Below are positions 1 to 11,900 of a stretch of DNA of 64,000 nucleotides, piece after piece. Location of the stretch: the NCBI GenBank assembly GCA_003290165.1, contig QNQO01000226.1:930001-994000 (forward strand), read 5' to 3'. Both the position numbers and the translations under genes were made by a program. The DNA is from Berberis thunbergii (Eukaryota > Streptophyta > Magnoliopsida > Ranunculales > Berberidaceae). The notes beneath the pieces were generated by a model. The model worked only from the letters and a program-made list of their open reading frames with translations. It made no database searches and was not told the DNA's origin. Positions within the stretch are counted from its first letter, which is position 1. Each line of letters begins with the position of its first letter.

Positions 1-239
1 TTTGTAAACTAAAGCTTTTGTACGACTAGAATGTTGAGTATCGAAGCCACCAAAATTTGGACAACAGAAGTTAAAAATCTCCCATAAATGTAACAAATAA
101 AGGCTAAACAAGCTAGACATATTGGGCACAAAAATGTGAAATAACAAACTTCCATTTATCTTCTAAAAAAGGAGATTACAAAAAAATGACAACTAAGAGG
201 AATCACTATCATGAACAGCATCTTCAGGAAGCATAGCGT

Positions 240-1664
240 CAGCGAGCTCCTCAACATCCAGATCACCCATCTAATTTGAAACAACTTCCTCGACATCATC
301 AAACTCCTACTCAGCAAGGCTGCGGTAGGGAGACATGTTCAAACCCTGTGCTTCTAGAAAATCATGGTGACCCTCGATCATTCTCTTAAAATTCGCAGCC
401 TCCACTGCCTTCAACTTCTCCCAAATAGTCGACAACTCGGCTTGAGTAGACGTTAACTCCTTGTCAACATCGGCAAGTTTGGTAGCGACCATCGACTCGG
501 TCTCAAGAAACTCGGAATTCAGCTCAATAATACAGGAGATAGCATCCTTCAGTTTGTCAGAACACTCATTGGCGGAACGAAAGAGAACTAAGATGTGTCC
601 CGAAAGCTTTCACTCGACATGAACGACCTGATCACGAGATGCCTTGTTGTCTGACCCCATAACGGCCGCATAAGTAAGATGCGCCATCCCCTCCATAAGA
701 TGTTGGAGGCCATCGTCAATGTGACAATGTGGTTGATGCACGGGCATAGGAGTTTTATTAGCCAACCGCTTGTGACAGTTGCCAATAAGGTTGCGAGCAC
801 TATCCTGAACATCAGCTTCAGAGGGCCAAAAGGGCTCGCCAAGAACATGAGGAGTAAGGTGAGAACCGAAAGGAACAGGGCAAGAAACAGAAGGAAAAGG
901 GCGAGAAACAGAAAGAGCAACACAAGCTCCCGAAGTACAAGCAACAACAAAAGAAGTGCAAGCTTGTGATCTCGAGAACGAGCAGCAACTTGATCCTCTA
1001 CTGACGGGTCGTAATCAAAATCATCCAAAGTTTTAGTACCCTTCGGATTAGTCGACAGCCAAACATCCATCTTGAGCATTTTATTTCAATGATGAGCGAA
1101 TCATCAGTCGACAAGCCGGCATAATCCGGCAAGGCAAAACAACAAGCTTTTTTTCTTGATCATCCAGAGAGCGGGAAACCCGTCTCTTACTTACCTCGAG
1201 GACTCGGTTTACCTTTTCGCCCTCACGAGCAGAAAAATCATCACCAGAACCATGACCCCCTTATGAAAAGAGGCAAGAGAGAAGAGGTCCTGGCGGAGTC
1301 GAGAATAGCATAAAAAAGTTTTTTCCTCTTTGAGACATGACTAGAACTAACAACTGATATCTTGGAGGAGCTAAGAGGCCTAAGAACTTTCATTTTTTTT
1401 AATAATAGGAACAACGTTCCTAGGACCTCGAACAGAAGCAAAAACAAGAACAGGGACTCCTACGTTGCCAACGCGCGCAACGGTAACCTAAGAAGCAATG
1501 CCTACCCTACCCGACAAAAATAGACCACCACGGACGATGGTGTCTGAAGAGAAGAAATATTCTACCAATACTCAGGGAAGATCACAAAACCGACGATGGA
1601 AATATGTTCTTCCAAAGACAACAACAACTCAACCTTCTTAGGTTCCTGGAACGATCGCAGAATC
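240..1664 (-). pseudogene. Antisense extra ORF of T1 (decayed)
   Basis: The minus strand carries open segments at 1241-1447, 588-1079 and 307-492, interrupted by stops and frameshifts. The last segment is charged and predicted coiled coil, ending in a block (EGHHDFLEAQGLNMSPYRSL) that resembles the end of the T2 extra ORF (VDGRTELLDYIKGLGVDLSQ). An acidic stretch follows (240-300). In Tat-lineage Gypsy elements, extra ORFs next to the LTR, some antisense to gag-pol, are known. The function of this protein is unknown. The N-terminal part was displaced by the nested element at 1665-3921. It is clearly inactive here. Confidence 0.55.
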
Positions 1665-2139
1665 TGATGCAGGAAGGTTTCTAGAGTTCCTAATTTGCTT
1701 TCAAAATTATTTACTAAATAACTTATTCGTAATCTTTCAATTTAATTATGAGTCTTTTTAGTTTCCTTTTAGGATTAGGCTTTACTTTTTATTTTATGAA
1801 TAGACTGCTTGTTATTTTAGTATTTAATTTTACTTTTTTCTTTTAGGAATAAGCAATTTCCTTTTAGGATTAGGCTTTACTTTTTATTTTAGAAATAGAC
1901 TGCTTGTTATTTTAGTATTTGATTCTATTTTTTTCTTTTAGGAATAGTCTGCTTATTATTCAAGTTATTTGAGTACTATAAATAGAGTTTTTCCTCAATA
2001 TTGTAAGAGACTTTTGATTTTCATAATTTGAATTGAACATTAGAGTTATTTATCTGTGTGTTGGGTAATCTTCTTGTGTTCTTTCCTGTGAATTGTCAGT
2101 TAGAACTAGTCTGCAGGATAATCGCTATTCTGCCCGACA
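1665..2139 (+). repeat. 5' LTR of the gag-protease Gypsy element
   Basis: The LTR has TG...CA ends and abuts a tRNA-Met-type primer-binding site. It contains a TATA box (TATAAATAG, about 1977-1985) and an internal direct duplication of about 95 bp: the motif TTTCCTTTTAGGATTAGG occurs at 1762 and again at 1857. Confidence 0.72.
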
Positions 2140-2429
2140 TTAGTTGGTATCAGAGCTTTAGCATTTTTTTTGGGTGAGATTTCATCAGTTTCTATGGCTA
2201 GTGGTCGTCGCGAGCAGGTTCTGAACGAGGAAGCCCTTCACCGTGATCGTAGTGTTTAGGATGTGATGATTGAGGATTTACCGAGGCAAGTTGCAGAGCT
2301 AACCCAGCGTCTAACAACACGGGATTTTGGTAATCATGAGATGGAATATCATGATTTTGATTCCAGTTTTGAAAACTCATATCACAATCGTACTTGATTC
2401 TAGGAGCGCAGTGGTCAAGAGGATTGCCA

Positions 2430-3110
2430 TAGAAATCTCGATTTCAAAGTGTATCTACCCGAGTTTTCTGGTACGTTACAAGTCGAAGGATTCGTGGATT
2501 GGCTGAATGAAGTAGAACGTATTTTTTAGTATAAGGAAGTTTCAGATCATGTCAAAGTGAAATTGGTTGCCATCAAACTCAAAGGCAGAGCATCTGCCTG
2601 GTGGGAGCAGTTGAAGCGATCATGCAACAAGCAGGGCCAGGCCAAGATCACTGATTGGGAAAAGATGAAGAAGAAGATGAATGGTCACTTCCTTCATTTC
2701 GACTACACTCAAACTTTGTTTCAACGACTTCATTCGTTGAGGCAAGACACGAGATCAGTTGATGATTACACGGAGGAGTTCTATCAATTGGTAGCCCATA
2801 ATGACTTATCTGAGCCGAAAAAGCAGATGCTGGCACGATATTTGGAGGGGATTATGACAGCCCCGGCAAGATCTCCTCAGCCTTTTCTCACTGTGGACAG
2901 TTTCTGAAGCCTACCAGCGTGCACTTGCTTTGGAAAAATAGCAGAACATGAGACTTATGATCAGAAGTGATCAAAGCAGTCGGCCAGTTCGCCCTTAAGA
3001 ATCTCGTCCTACCCAACAGCCACCGCAGAGTAATTCTACTATTAGATGTTTTAGATGTGGTGAACAGAGACATAGAGCGACTGAGTCAGGAAGCCTGCTA
3101 TTCAGAAGGG
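2430..3110 (+). pseudogene. Gypsy gag (Retrotrans_gag + CCHC knuckle), broken
   Basis: Gag forms the virus-like particle of the retrotransposon. The frame reads a Retrotrans_gag domain: a PEFSG..VEGFVDWL start, then [12 protein letters not shown], then the conserved region around [11 protein letters not shown] zinc-knuckle remnant follows (CFRCGEQRHRATE near 3047-3090, where the usual GH and final C are altered). Breaks include an in-frame TAG at about 2527 in the ERIF.YKEV region, a stop after 2907, and further stops around 2940-3000. The longest open piece is 2557-2907 (116 codons). Protease follows directly downstream. Confidence 0.75.
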
Positions 3111-3230
3111 CAACAATCTCCTGATTGAGGAAGACGTGGTAGACGAAACTGAAGAGCTTGGAGAGCCTTTGTATGGCGATGATGAAAATGGAGATGTGTT
3201 GTATGGAGATGGCCATGAAACTCTGATTGT

Positions 3231-3866
3231 TTGAAAGAGTCTACTAACTCCAAAGGTGATTCAGGGGACGATTGGTTGAGAACCAATATTTTTCACACGA
3301 CCTGCATAGTTACAGATAAAGTCTGCAAGATGATCATTCTTAGTAGCAGTTGTGAAAACGTAATGTCTGAAGAGGCTGTCCAGAAATTGCAGTTGAAGAC
3401 AAATTGTCATCCCAAGTCGTACAAATTGTCGTGGCTGAATAAAGGCAGTGAGGTAACAGTAGATAGGCGATGCCTAGTGTCTTTTTCGATCAGCGGGAAT
3501 TATTTTGATAATGCTTGGTGTGATGTTGTGTCTATGGATACTTGTCATGTATTGTTTGGCAACCCTTGGCAGTATAATCGCAGTGTTATTCATGATGGGC
3601 GAAAAAATATATATTTCCTTAGCATCAAAGGGACGAAGATTGTGTTGGCACCTCGTCGAGAAAGGACCACTCCTACCCTGGTAGCCAATAATACTAACCT
3701 GGTTTCTATGTCCAGGTTTTTGGGTGAGATTGAGCGTGGAGACATGGTCTATGCTCTGCTGTCTTATGGGAATAATGTTGCAGACGTGAATCCATATTTA
3801 CCAGCAGAGGTGCAACTGCAGTTAGCAGAATTTTCTGACCTGAGGATTCCGATGAAGCTGTTGTGA
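3231..3866 (+). pseudogene. Gypsy aspartic protease domain, pol deleted after it
   Basis: The 211-codon ORF matches the retropepsin-like region of plant Gypsy polyproteins: a SSSCENVMSEEAVQKLQL block, where the usual active-site Asp-Gly before SCENV is replaced (LSSSCEN), then SWLNKGSEVTV, CDVVSMDTCHVLFGNPWQ and DGRKNIYF. Family proteins continue into the RT linker after the LAEFSDL stretch. Here that is followed within a few codons by a stop and by probable polyprotein-tail sequence ending at the 3' LTR start (3901). RT, RNase H and integrase are therefore missing. The missing catalytic Asp suggests this protease is also inactive. Confidence 0.7.
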
Positions 3867-3978
3867 ACTCGATGACAAGTTCTTTCCAACCCGGGGTGAC
3901 TGATGCAGGAGGGTTTCTAAGGTTACAAACAAAAAACAAGAAGATGCAGAAGGAATAAGAGCATACACAAACCCCCTC

Positions 3979-3988
3979 CTTTTTATAG
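3979..3988 (-). promoter_or_regulatory. TATA-like box of the T1 antisense ORF
   Basis: The minus strand reads CCTATAAAAAGG about 210 bp inside the 3' LTR and faces away from the LTR, toward the antisense ORF. A comparable TATA-like box lies at the same place in T2 (18797-18805). This supports a promoter for the extra ORF separate from the LTR promoter. Confidence 0.4.
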
Positions 3989-4200
3989 GAATGGGCAACG
4001 AATGGACCGCTCTTGGAAATCATGCAGAGTGTGACAACCGCACAAAATTCCATAAATCGCGCCAAAATGGACAGGCGGAGAGAAAGCAGCAATGATAGAT
4101 GGCGAGGGCACTAGCCAAGTCGTAATGTTGTGATTAAAAAGCGAAACCGCCACACAGTTAGTGGATACTTGAACAGACTCACTAACTAAGGGGGAGTAGC

Positions 4201-4773
4201 TGATGATACATCAAAATGGATCGATTATCACGACTGTACGCATGGCATAAAGCCCTATCACAAGAATACAATGTCTGATCCATTGGGCCAACTCATAAAG
4301 CCCAAAAGGATTGAGGACAATCATAGAAGGCCGGAATAGACCCACCTCCAAGGAGGCGTAGGCGGGATCCGAGTCCAGGCCCAGATGAATCAAAGCCCAG
4401 ATCCAAGCCTGTCACACGTTCTCTCATTAAAAAGAAAAACGTTGCACCAAAAAAGAGCTGTGGAGGGACCTACGCCTCTACGAATGCATCTCCATTAAGG
4501 AGGAGAATGTTATAGAAGCATTTCCTTTTGTTACACCTCACATGCTTAAATCAAGCAGAGAGTTAACTACGATCTACGACCATTATAAATGGTAAATGGA
4601 ACTCTCGACAAATGTATGCAACTTTAACTTAGTTTTGTCCAGATTTACTTCCTTCTTCCAACAGAGTTATTGACTTAAGCATCGGAGTGCCTTCGGCCAC
4701 CAAAAAGTGGTCTTTGGCAGCCTAACAATGGTTTTGGAGGTCAAACTTACAGGAGAACGATTTTTTATAATCA
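4201..4773 (+). repeat. 3' LTR of T1
   Basis: The LTR starts TGATGATACATC directly after the purine tract and ends ...TATAATCA. It shares its start, the GGGCCAACTCATAAAGCCCA block, the AAGCATCGGAGTGCC block and the near-terminal CAAACTTACAGGA with the T2 LTRs. A TATA box (TATAAAT) lies at 4584-4590. Confidence 0.75.
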
Positions 4774-5752
4774 TTAAATATATATATATATATATATTTT
4801 AGCATTTAGGTTCTGTCAAAGATATCTGTCTCAGTGAATCATATTAGTTTGTTCATGGACCTTTCTGACTGTTGGAGCTCCTTCACAGGGTGTGCTTGAA
4901 GTTGTTACTTCCCAGATTTGGCTCGGTGGCAGGAGTCCTTTGAAATTGTTTATTTGTTGGTATGATCCATATGAAACGAGTTGATCTATATGGCATGTTC
5001 TTTTTAGAACCTGTTAGAATTCAACTGTCAGAACTTGAACATGTTAACTATAATATGAACATGATTACATTTAAGCATTTTGTTTTGCAGTCTTTAGTTT
5101 GTGCTTTGCATCATTTCTCTGGTTATCATGCTGCTTTCGCTTGCGTTACCGCTATTATGCTAGTAGCTGGTTCTGGGTAGGCTGTTATGCTAGGAGCTGG
5201 TTCTGGCAAGGCTATTGGCTCCCTACATGATGGCCATTGATTTCTCACAATTTCAAAGATTTTTAATGTTTCAATTTCCAGTAGCCAAACTGTAGAAACT
5301 AACATCACTTTAGCTGAGTTCAGATTTTAGTGCCATGCAGCACCATGGTTTGTTTTTTCTTTGTAGTTAAAAGCAATAAAGACAATAGGGGGAAGGGGAA
5401 AGTATTTCACAGCATTTTCTGAAGTTCCAACGGATTTGAGTAAGTAAAAAAATAGATTTGCTATGTGACATTTACTTTGTAAAAGTTGATTAACGTTGTG
5501 TACAAGTGTCCACACAGTGGACATATATGACCTCACATTAGACTATTAACATCAATTCACCCAACTGAAAATTTTCGAAAACATTCTTAAACTAATTGGA
5601 AGGGAAGGCCTAAACATACACATCGCTGACAACAACAAATGCTTCTCAGTATAACCGACTGAGACCAGCTTCATATGTGACTGACAGATCTCAACGGCCC
5701 CCCATATGTAAAGTCTCAACTTCAGAAACTTCACATCTGAGCAGGTTTACAT
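4774..5752. other. Region between T1 and the GT43 gene
   Basis: It starts with an (AT)n microsatellite (about 4777-4797). I see no convincing gene. Two short stretches (about 4891-4959 and 5091-5180) are flanked by AG/GT-like dinucleotides but do not join in an open frame. The part nearest 5752 should be the 3' UTR of the GT43 gene on the minus strand. Two near-identical 20-bp words (GCTGTTATGCTAGGAGCTGG type) sit at 5150-5205. Confidence 0.4.
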
Positions 5753-5987
5753 TTATTTATCTTGGCCGTGCCTCCTAGAACCCGCTGTGTCTACTGATCT
5801 TGATTCATGCTTCCTTTTCCTTGATGTGTGTCTTGGCTTGGATGCCTGACCAGTTCTGGATGGGCGTTTCTCTGTATGTTCTTGGATGCTGCCAACCTTT
5901 TCATCAGAGGGGAGCTCTGGAGGTGCATCTGGCCATGGTGTGCGCTTTGCAGAGACAGTAATCTCCAAAGGAGGGTCAATGACCCAT
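5753..5987 (-). CDS. IRX14: GT43 gene, exon 3
   Basis: The acceptor ..CATGCAG ends at 5988. The first base completes the Gly codon begun in exon 2 and gives G-WVIDPPLEITV, the conserved junction of the family. A polar, basic tail rich in Lys, Arg and Ser follows (SRKRKHESRSVD) to TAA at 5755-5753. Exon 3 lies 8 kb from exon 2, and the gene would lose its C-terminal 78 residues if the long intron were not spliced. Confidence 0.85.
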
Positions 5988-8900
5988 CTGCATGCATGAA
6001 AAACAGCTCATATTAACAGCTTGCAGTAACATATTCTATATTTAAGAAACGTCTATGTTTCTTCTCAATGGGTAGATGGCTATGTTAAGTCGCCATTTTA
6101 CAGACGCATAACAAAAAACATTGAAAAAAAAAACATTTTGAACTGGAACTGTATATTTAAGTCGATTAAATTCCTAAATGCCAGTTATATCTGAAACTCT
6201 GAATTCAACTAAATCATGTACAAAGAAATGCACCAGTTGATGAGCAATAAAGGGCTCACTCATTGATGCATCTCAAGTTCACCAGACAATTTTACTTTAG
6301 ATACACTGCCAGTTGTGCCCCTTTGACCAATTTTTCAAGTTGATTAGGTTAATAACTTAATAGTCGACTTCGATTTAGTATGATATTATTGTTCCAATAG
6401 TTTAATAATTCCTATACAAGAGCATTTTGAATAATAAAAACCATTATGGCCAAAACTTAAAAAGCCCAGAGGAATTTGAGAGATCCAACCCAAGGTGCCA
6501 GACTTCAGAAGGCTAGGTGGACTATGATCACTGATGTGGTGGATCCCCCTCTCAAGGGATGTGCTTATGAGCATGGATAAATCCATTGGTAATGGATCTT
6601 CTATAGAAAGTTGTATATTCTAATTATAGATTATAGAAACATATATATATACATATATATATATATTTATTTATTTATTTAGGATATTCTAATTTCATAT
6701 TTAGGGAATCTAGAATATTTTATGTAAGATTGTTTCTATATTTTGTAAGATTGTTTCTTGTAAGACAATAAACCCTATTGTATATATACCCCTATTGTGG
6801 GATGAATCAAAAACACAAAAATAAGTATCTCTTTCTACATGGTATCAGAGCAGGTTCAATCCTTTGAACTTGTTTTTGCATATTTTTTCTTTCTGATTGA
6901 AGATGCAGCTGATGATGATAAAATTTATGGAGGCATCAAAGAGGCCAACGAATCCCAAATAGCACCACCCGTTATGCCACAGGGGCCCTGCCACGGCACC
7001 ATCAGAGGCACTGTTTAGGCCAACCACCAGTAGATCGACGTTGCTCACACAAGTCAATCACCACCTCTGTTCATCCTTCTCGCGCACTTTCCACACCCCT
7101 TTAAAGAACCCAACCTCGCAAGGAAGAACAAGACCTCCATCACTCTGGTCCCCGAACTCCTCTGATTTCTTCACCAGAGACACGAAGATCGGCAGGTTGA
7201 GGAACCTTGTAGGGCTCACGAACCTCCTTCGCTGCGAACCCACGTACACAGCGAAAAACCCAGACGAAATCCGCCCCATAAAATAGGTTTTGAAGTAAAA
7301 AAAAACAAAAAACAAAAAACAAAAAAAAATTCTTATGCTATTCACAACTCAGCCATTAGTCGATCACACCATGCAATCTTCTTTTGCTCATGTAGCACAA
7401 TCAGATATAATGATAAAGTTATTTCGAATAGTACATAGATAATTGATTCAGGTGCATCTGATCATATGACAAATGACCCTAACCTTGTGGTAAATCTTAG
7501 AGCTTCCTCTCAAAATGTTGTGTCTACTATGGATGGTACTCCAACTCTGGTTAGCGGCGAATGTTCCATTGTGTTATCTGATACCCTAACTCTTGAATCC
7601 GTCATAATTGTTCCATCACTAGCTTATAGCCTCTTGTCTATCTGTCAAATTATTCAAACACATGCATGTATTGTGACGCTCTATCCATCTTTCTGTGTGT
7701 TTCAGGACATTCTGACTCGGCAGATTCTTGGTTATAGTGTTAGAAGGGGGAAACTGTACTACTTGAATCTGACAGAGACGGGAGAGAAACGCAAAAATCT
7801 TTTGGGGCAAGCTAATCAGGTCATTAGGGTCGATAAGGCGAAGGAGGTAGTATGGTTATGGCATCGTCGTTTAGGACGTCTGTCTTTTCGTTATCTTAAG
7901 AAGTTGCAGCCTCATTTGTTTTCGGTTGTTAGTGATTCAGAATTTCATTGTGACATTTGTGAACTGGCCAAGAGCCACCGTATTCCATATTCGCCAAGTA
8001 TTCATAGATGTCTTGTTCCCTTTATGAAAATTCACTCCGATGTTTGGGGTCCTGCAAAAATTTCTTTTTTTTCTGGAGCTCGATATTATGTATCTTTTAT
8101 TGATGATTGCACTCGGATGACCTGAGTGTCATTACTGAAAAGAAAGAGTGAGGTATTTGAAAGGTTTACTGATTTTTACAAAATGGTGGCGACACAGTAC
8201 CAACAATCCATCGGAGTGTCTCAATCTGACAATGATGGAGAGTTTGTCAATGGCCTTATGTCTGAATTGTGCCGATCAAATGGAATTCTTCATCAAACCT
8301 CCAATACTGATACTCCTCAACAGAATGATTTAGCAAAACGAAAGAATAGGCAGTTGTTGGAAGTTGTTCATGCTTCCCTGTTTTGCATGAATGTACCTCG
8401 ATCCTATTGGGGTGAAGCAGTGAAATCTGCCATATATATTATCAACCATACTCCCTCACGAGTAATTGAGTTCAAGAATCCTCATCAGAAGCTTCATACA
8501 TTTTTGTTCATCTCATCTATGCCTAATTTGGAGCAACGAGTGTTTGGGTGCACAGCCTATGTCCACATACCAAAACCACACCGGAGCAAGCTTGATCCCC
8601 GTGCGACGAAATGTATTTTTGTAGGTTATGCAGAGCTCCAAAAGGGGTACAGGTGTTATGACCCGCTCACTGATAGAATGCATATATCTCTTGATGTCTC
8701 ATTCCATGAATCTGAGCCATATTACTCAGGGGGAGTCTCCCAGTCTTCCCTTCAAGGGGAGAGCGATAGTGAAGGGAATCCTCGTTCTATTGATGTCTTT
8801 GAAGAATTGGAACACTTGGAGGAACAATTTGAAGTTCCTGTAACAGCAAAAACTATTCCCGCAGCAGCAGCAAATGACTTGTCTCGAAAGATAGACACTT

Positions 8901-11900
8901 CCAATGGGCAGACAATTGACCACTTAGTTCCTAGCGATCAATTCCCTCATGAGACAGAAGAGAATGATCAAAATGTATCTGAAACTCACACACACGACAT
9001 TTCCCCTTCTACATCAGCAACTGAAGATCTCGCCTAGAATGATCCACCTTAGGTATCTATACCCTTTAATGAGTCTTTTGTGTTAGAAAGTGTTGAACCT
9101 AGGAAATCACAAAGGGTTACTAATGGAGTTCCTAAAAAGCAATATGAACCAGACATCAAAGCCCAAGTTAAATACGCTATAGCTAACTTTATGTCTAACC
9201 ATAGGATTCTGAGTCACATGCACTTGTTATTAATCAATTATCTACTGTATCTATTCCTAGTAATGTGCAGGACGCATTGAAGGATCCAAAATGGACAACA
9301 ACAATGAATGAAGAATTGGAAGTTCTTCAGAAGAATGTCACTTAAAAAGAAGATTGTAGGATGTCGTTGGGTGTTTAATGTGAAGCTTAATGCAGATGGA
9401 ACTATTGATAGATACAAAGCAAGATTAGTTGCCAAGGGATATATACAGCGCCATGGAATTGATTATGAGGAGACTTTCGCACCAGTGGCGAAGATTAATA
9501 CTATCCGAATTTTAATTTCACTTGCAACAAATAAAGATTGGCCCTTGCACCAACTTGATGTGAAGAATGCATTTCTCAATGGAAATTTGGAGGAAGAAGT
9601 GTACATGGATATGCCTCCAAGCGTAGAGAATAACCCAAGAGACGCTGTTAAGGTGTGTAAATTGAAGAAGTCTTTGTATGGCCTGAAACAGTCTCCAAGA
9701 GCGTGGTTCGGAAGATTTTCGAAGTCCATGAGAGCTTTTGGGTACAAACAAAGCAACTCTGACCATACATTGTTTATCAAACACAAGAATGGTAAGATTA
9801 CAACTCTAATTGTGTATGTTGATGACATGATCGCTACAGGAGATGATCCGAAAGAAATAAATGATTTGCAAAAGTATCTGTCGAAGGAATTTGAAATGAA
9901 GGATCTCGGGCAACTGAAGTATTTTCTGAGTATTGAAGTTGCAAGGTCAAAGAAAGGGATTTCACTTTCACAAAGGAAGTATGTTCTTGATTTGCTCGCT
10001 GAAACATGGATGTTGGATTGCAAACCAATAGAGACACCCATTGAGATGAATCATGGACTTGCTATTCTTCCTGATCAAGTCCCTACTGATAAAGGGAGGT
10101 ATCGTCTTGTAGAAAGGTTAATTTATATTTCTCATACTAGACCTGATATTGCTTATGCTGTGAGTGTTGTTAGTCAGTTTATGCATTGTCCTAGTGAAGA
10201 GCATATGAATGCAGTCTTTCGTATCTTGAAATATCTAAAGATGGCGCCTGGTATGTTTGGAAAAAATGAATTGGAAGTTGTTGGATACACAGATGCGGAT
10301 TGGGCTTGTGATAAAACTGATAGACACTCTACATCAGGGTACTTCACTTTTGTTGGTGGGAACCTTGTAACTTGGCGTAGTAAAAAATAGAAAGTTGTTG
10401 CTAGATAAAGTGCAGAAGCTGAATTTCGAGGTATGGCACATGGAGTTTGTGAAATATTGTGAATCCGTAATGTCCTGAAAGAAATGGATTTCAAGCTACA
10501 AAGGACTATAGAGTTACATTGTGATAATACCGCTGCCATTCAGATTGCACATAATCCAGTTCAGCATGATCGAACAAAGCATGTGGAGGTTGACCGCCAT
10601 TTTATTAAAGAGAATCTTGACAGGAAAGTTATTCCCTTTCCATTTGTAACCTCAGAGGAGCAATTAGCTGATGTTCTTACTAAAGGGGTATCTCAGAAAG
10701 TGTTTGACAGCTTAGATGACAAGTTGGGCATGATAGACATCTATGCACCAACTTGAGGGGGAGTATAGAAAGCTGTATATTCTAATTATAGATTATAAAA
10801 ACATATATATATTTAGGATATTCTAATTTCATATTTAGAGAACCTAGAATATTTTCTGTAAAATTGTTTCTATATTCTGTAAGATTGTTTCTTGTAAGAC
10901 AAGAAACCCTATTGTATATATACCCCTATTATGGGATGAATCAAAGACACAAAAATTGAAGTATTTCTTTCTACATCTTCCAATACAATGGATCAGGAGT
11001 AGCTGGAGTACCCGTCCGCAAGGATAATAACACCAGGGTAGAAAAGGTTGTTGCCTGGAATTAGTAAACTCAAATAACAAAGTTTGTAACAGATTAAACA
11101 ACACGAAGATGGTTACGACCTTAGATAGACAATCTGACAGAAACCAACATTTGATTTGGAAACAAAATCTATGATAGGATGATGGACCACTTAAAGTACA
11201 AGTTTGGTAGTTAAAGAGAATGTCTTCTTACAATTACCAAGGTCTTGTATGGGAGTAACCACTTAAAGAAAACTTAGGGGGTGTTTGTTTTCAAACATAA
11301 ATCTCTGACTATTAAAAAATATGGTTGTTAATCTCTGAATGATATGTTTGTTCAAATTTTTGGGGTTCTGACTTCCATCAGACATAAGTAAATCTATGAA
11401 CAACCTCTATGCAATGATTTTCACAAGTTAAAGGTTTGAATTAGAGCCTAAACAAAAACATCATCTCCTCTTATTAAGATATTTACCTCTCACTAGAGGT
11501 TTTCTCTTGTAGACATCTAACTCAAACAAACCCCCCTAGATTTGGATCTTAGGATGTGTTTGGTTACATAGAATCTTATTCCATGGGAATATATGAGGGA
11601 CCACTTGATTTTGTGATCAACAAAGGAATGAAAGTACCATGAACATGAGAATCACATGTTTTGGGAGAAGTATGGAGTGGGATTCTCATATTCATGGGAC
11701 TTCCATTCCCACCATCAGAGGCGGATTTACTAAGGGGAGGGGGGAGGTGCCCCCCTCAACTTTCAAAAATATTTTAGTATGTATTTAGACTTACAAAAAA
11801 ACAATTATGCAACGTATAATACAATATGACATTGACAATTATTCATTCAATTATTTATATATGTCTCTATTGGTGTAGTGGTTTAAAAATTATCAAGCCT

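Larger units (their letters stand above)
1665..3921 (+). mobile_element. Gypsy element with gag and protease but no pol
   Basis: The 5' LTR runs from 1665 (TGATGCAGGAAGG) to 2139 (CCCGACA) and is followed by a primer-binding site complementary to initiator tRNA-Met (TGGTATCAGAGC at 2145). Gag and protease follow. Coding sequence then jumps from the start of RT-linker-like sequence to what looks like the polyprotein tail, and the 3' LTR starts at 3901 (TGATGCAGGAGGG). Only about 20 bp of that LTR remain, so no TSD can be read. The element is nested in the T1 antisense ORF. It could only have moved with enzymes supplied by another element. Confidence 0.72.
1..4773 (+). mobile_element. Tat-like Gypsy element T1, 3' part
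   Basis: The right end is a 3' LTR (4201-4773) preceded by a purine tract (AAGGGGGAGTAGC). The left part, on the opposite strand, encodes a degraded extra ORF of the same type as in element T2 further along the window. The 5' LTR and gag would lie left of the window. A second Gypsy element (1665-3921) is inserted inside the antisense ORF and separates its promoter side (3922-4200) from its body (about 240-1664). The assignment rests on sequence shared with T2: the PPT region, the TATA side and the LTR start TGATGATACATC. No TSD can be checked because the left end is missing. Confidence 0.7.
6602..10975 (+). mobile_element. Copia LTR retrotransposon, complete ends, gag lost
   Basis: The element is flanked by a perfect 5-bp target duplication, TCTTC (6597-6601 and 10976-10980). 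It has a 238-bp 5' LTR and a 212-bp 3' LTR, a primer-binding site TGGTATCAGAGC (6840) directly after the 5' LTR, and a polypurine tract GAGGGGGAG directly before the 3' LTR. The internal region carries protease, integrase, RT and RNase H in Copia order. The expected gag (over 1 kb) is absent; a 600-bp stretch there includes an antisense SAUR-like fragment. Several stops and frameshifts break pol. It lies in the GT43 intron, antisense to the gene. Confidence 0.93.

Noticed and set aside
588..1079. 163-codon Leu-rich frame
   Set aside because: The Leu-rich run comes from a low-complexity TTCT/CTTG region inside the decayed T1 antisense ORF. It is not a separate gene.
4891..5180. Two exon-like stretches with AG/GT edges
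   Set aside because: They do not join in an open frame and match no family I recognise.
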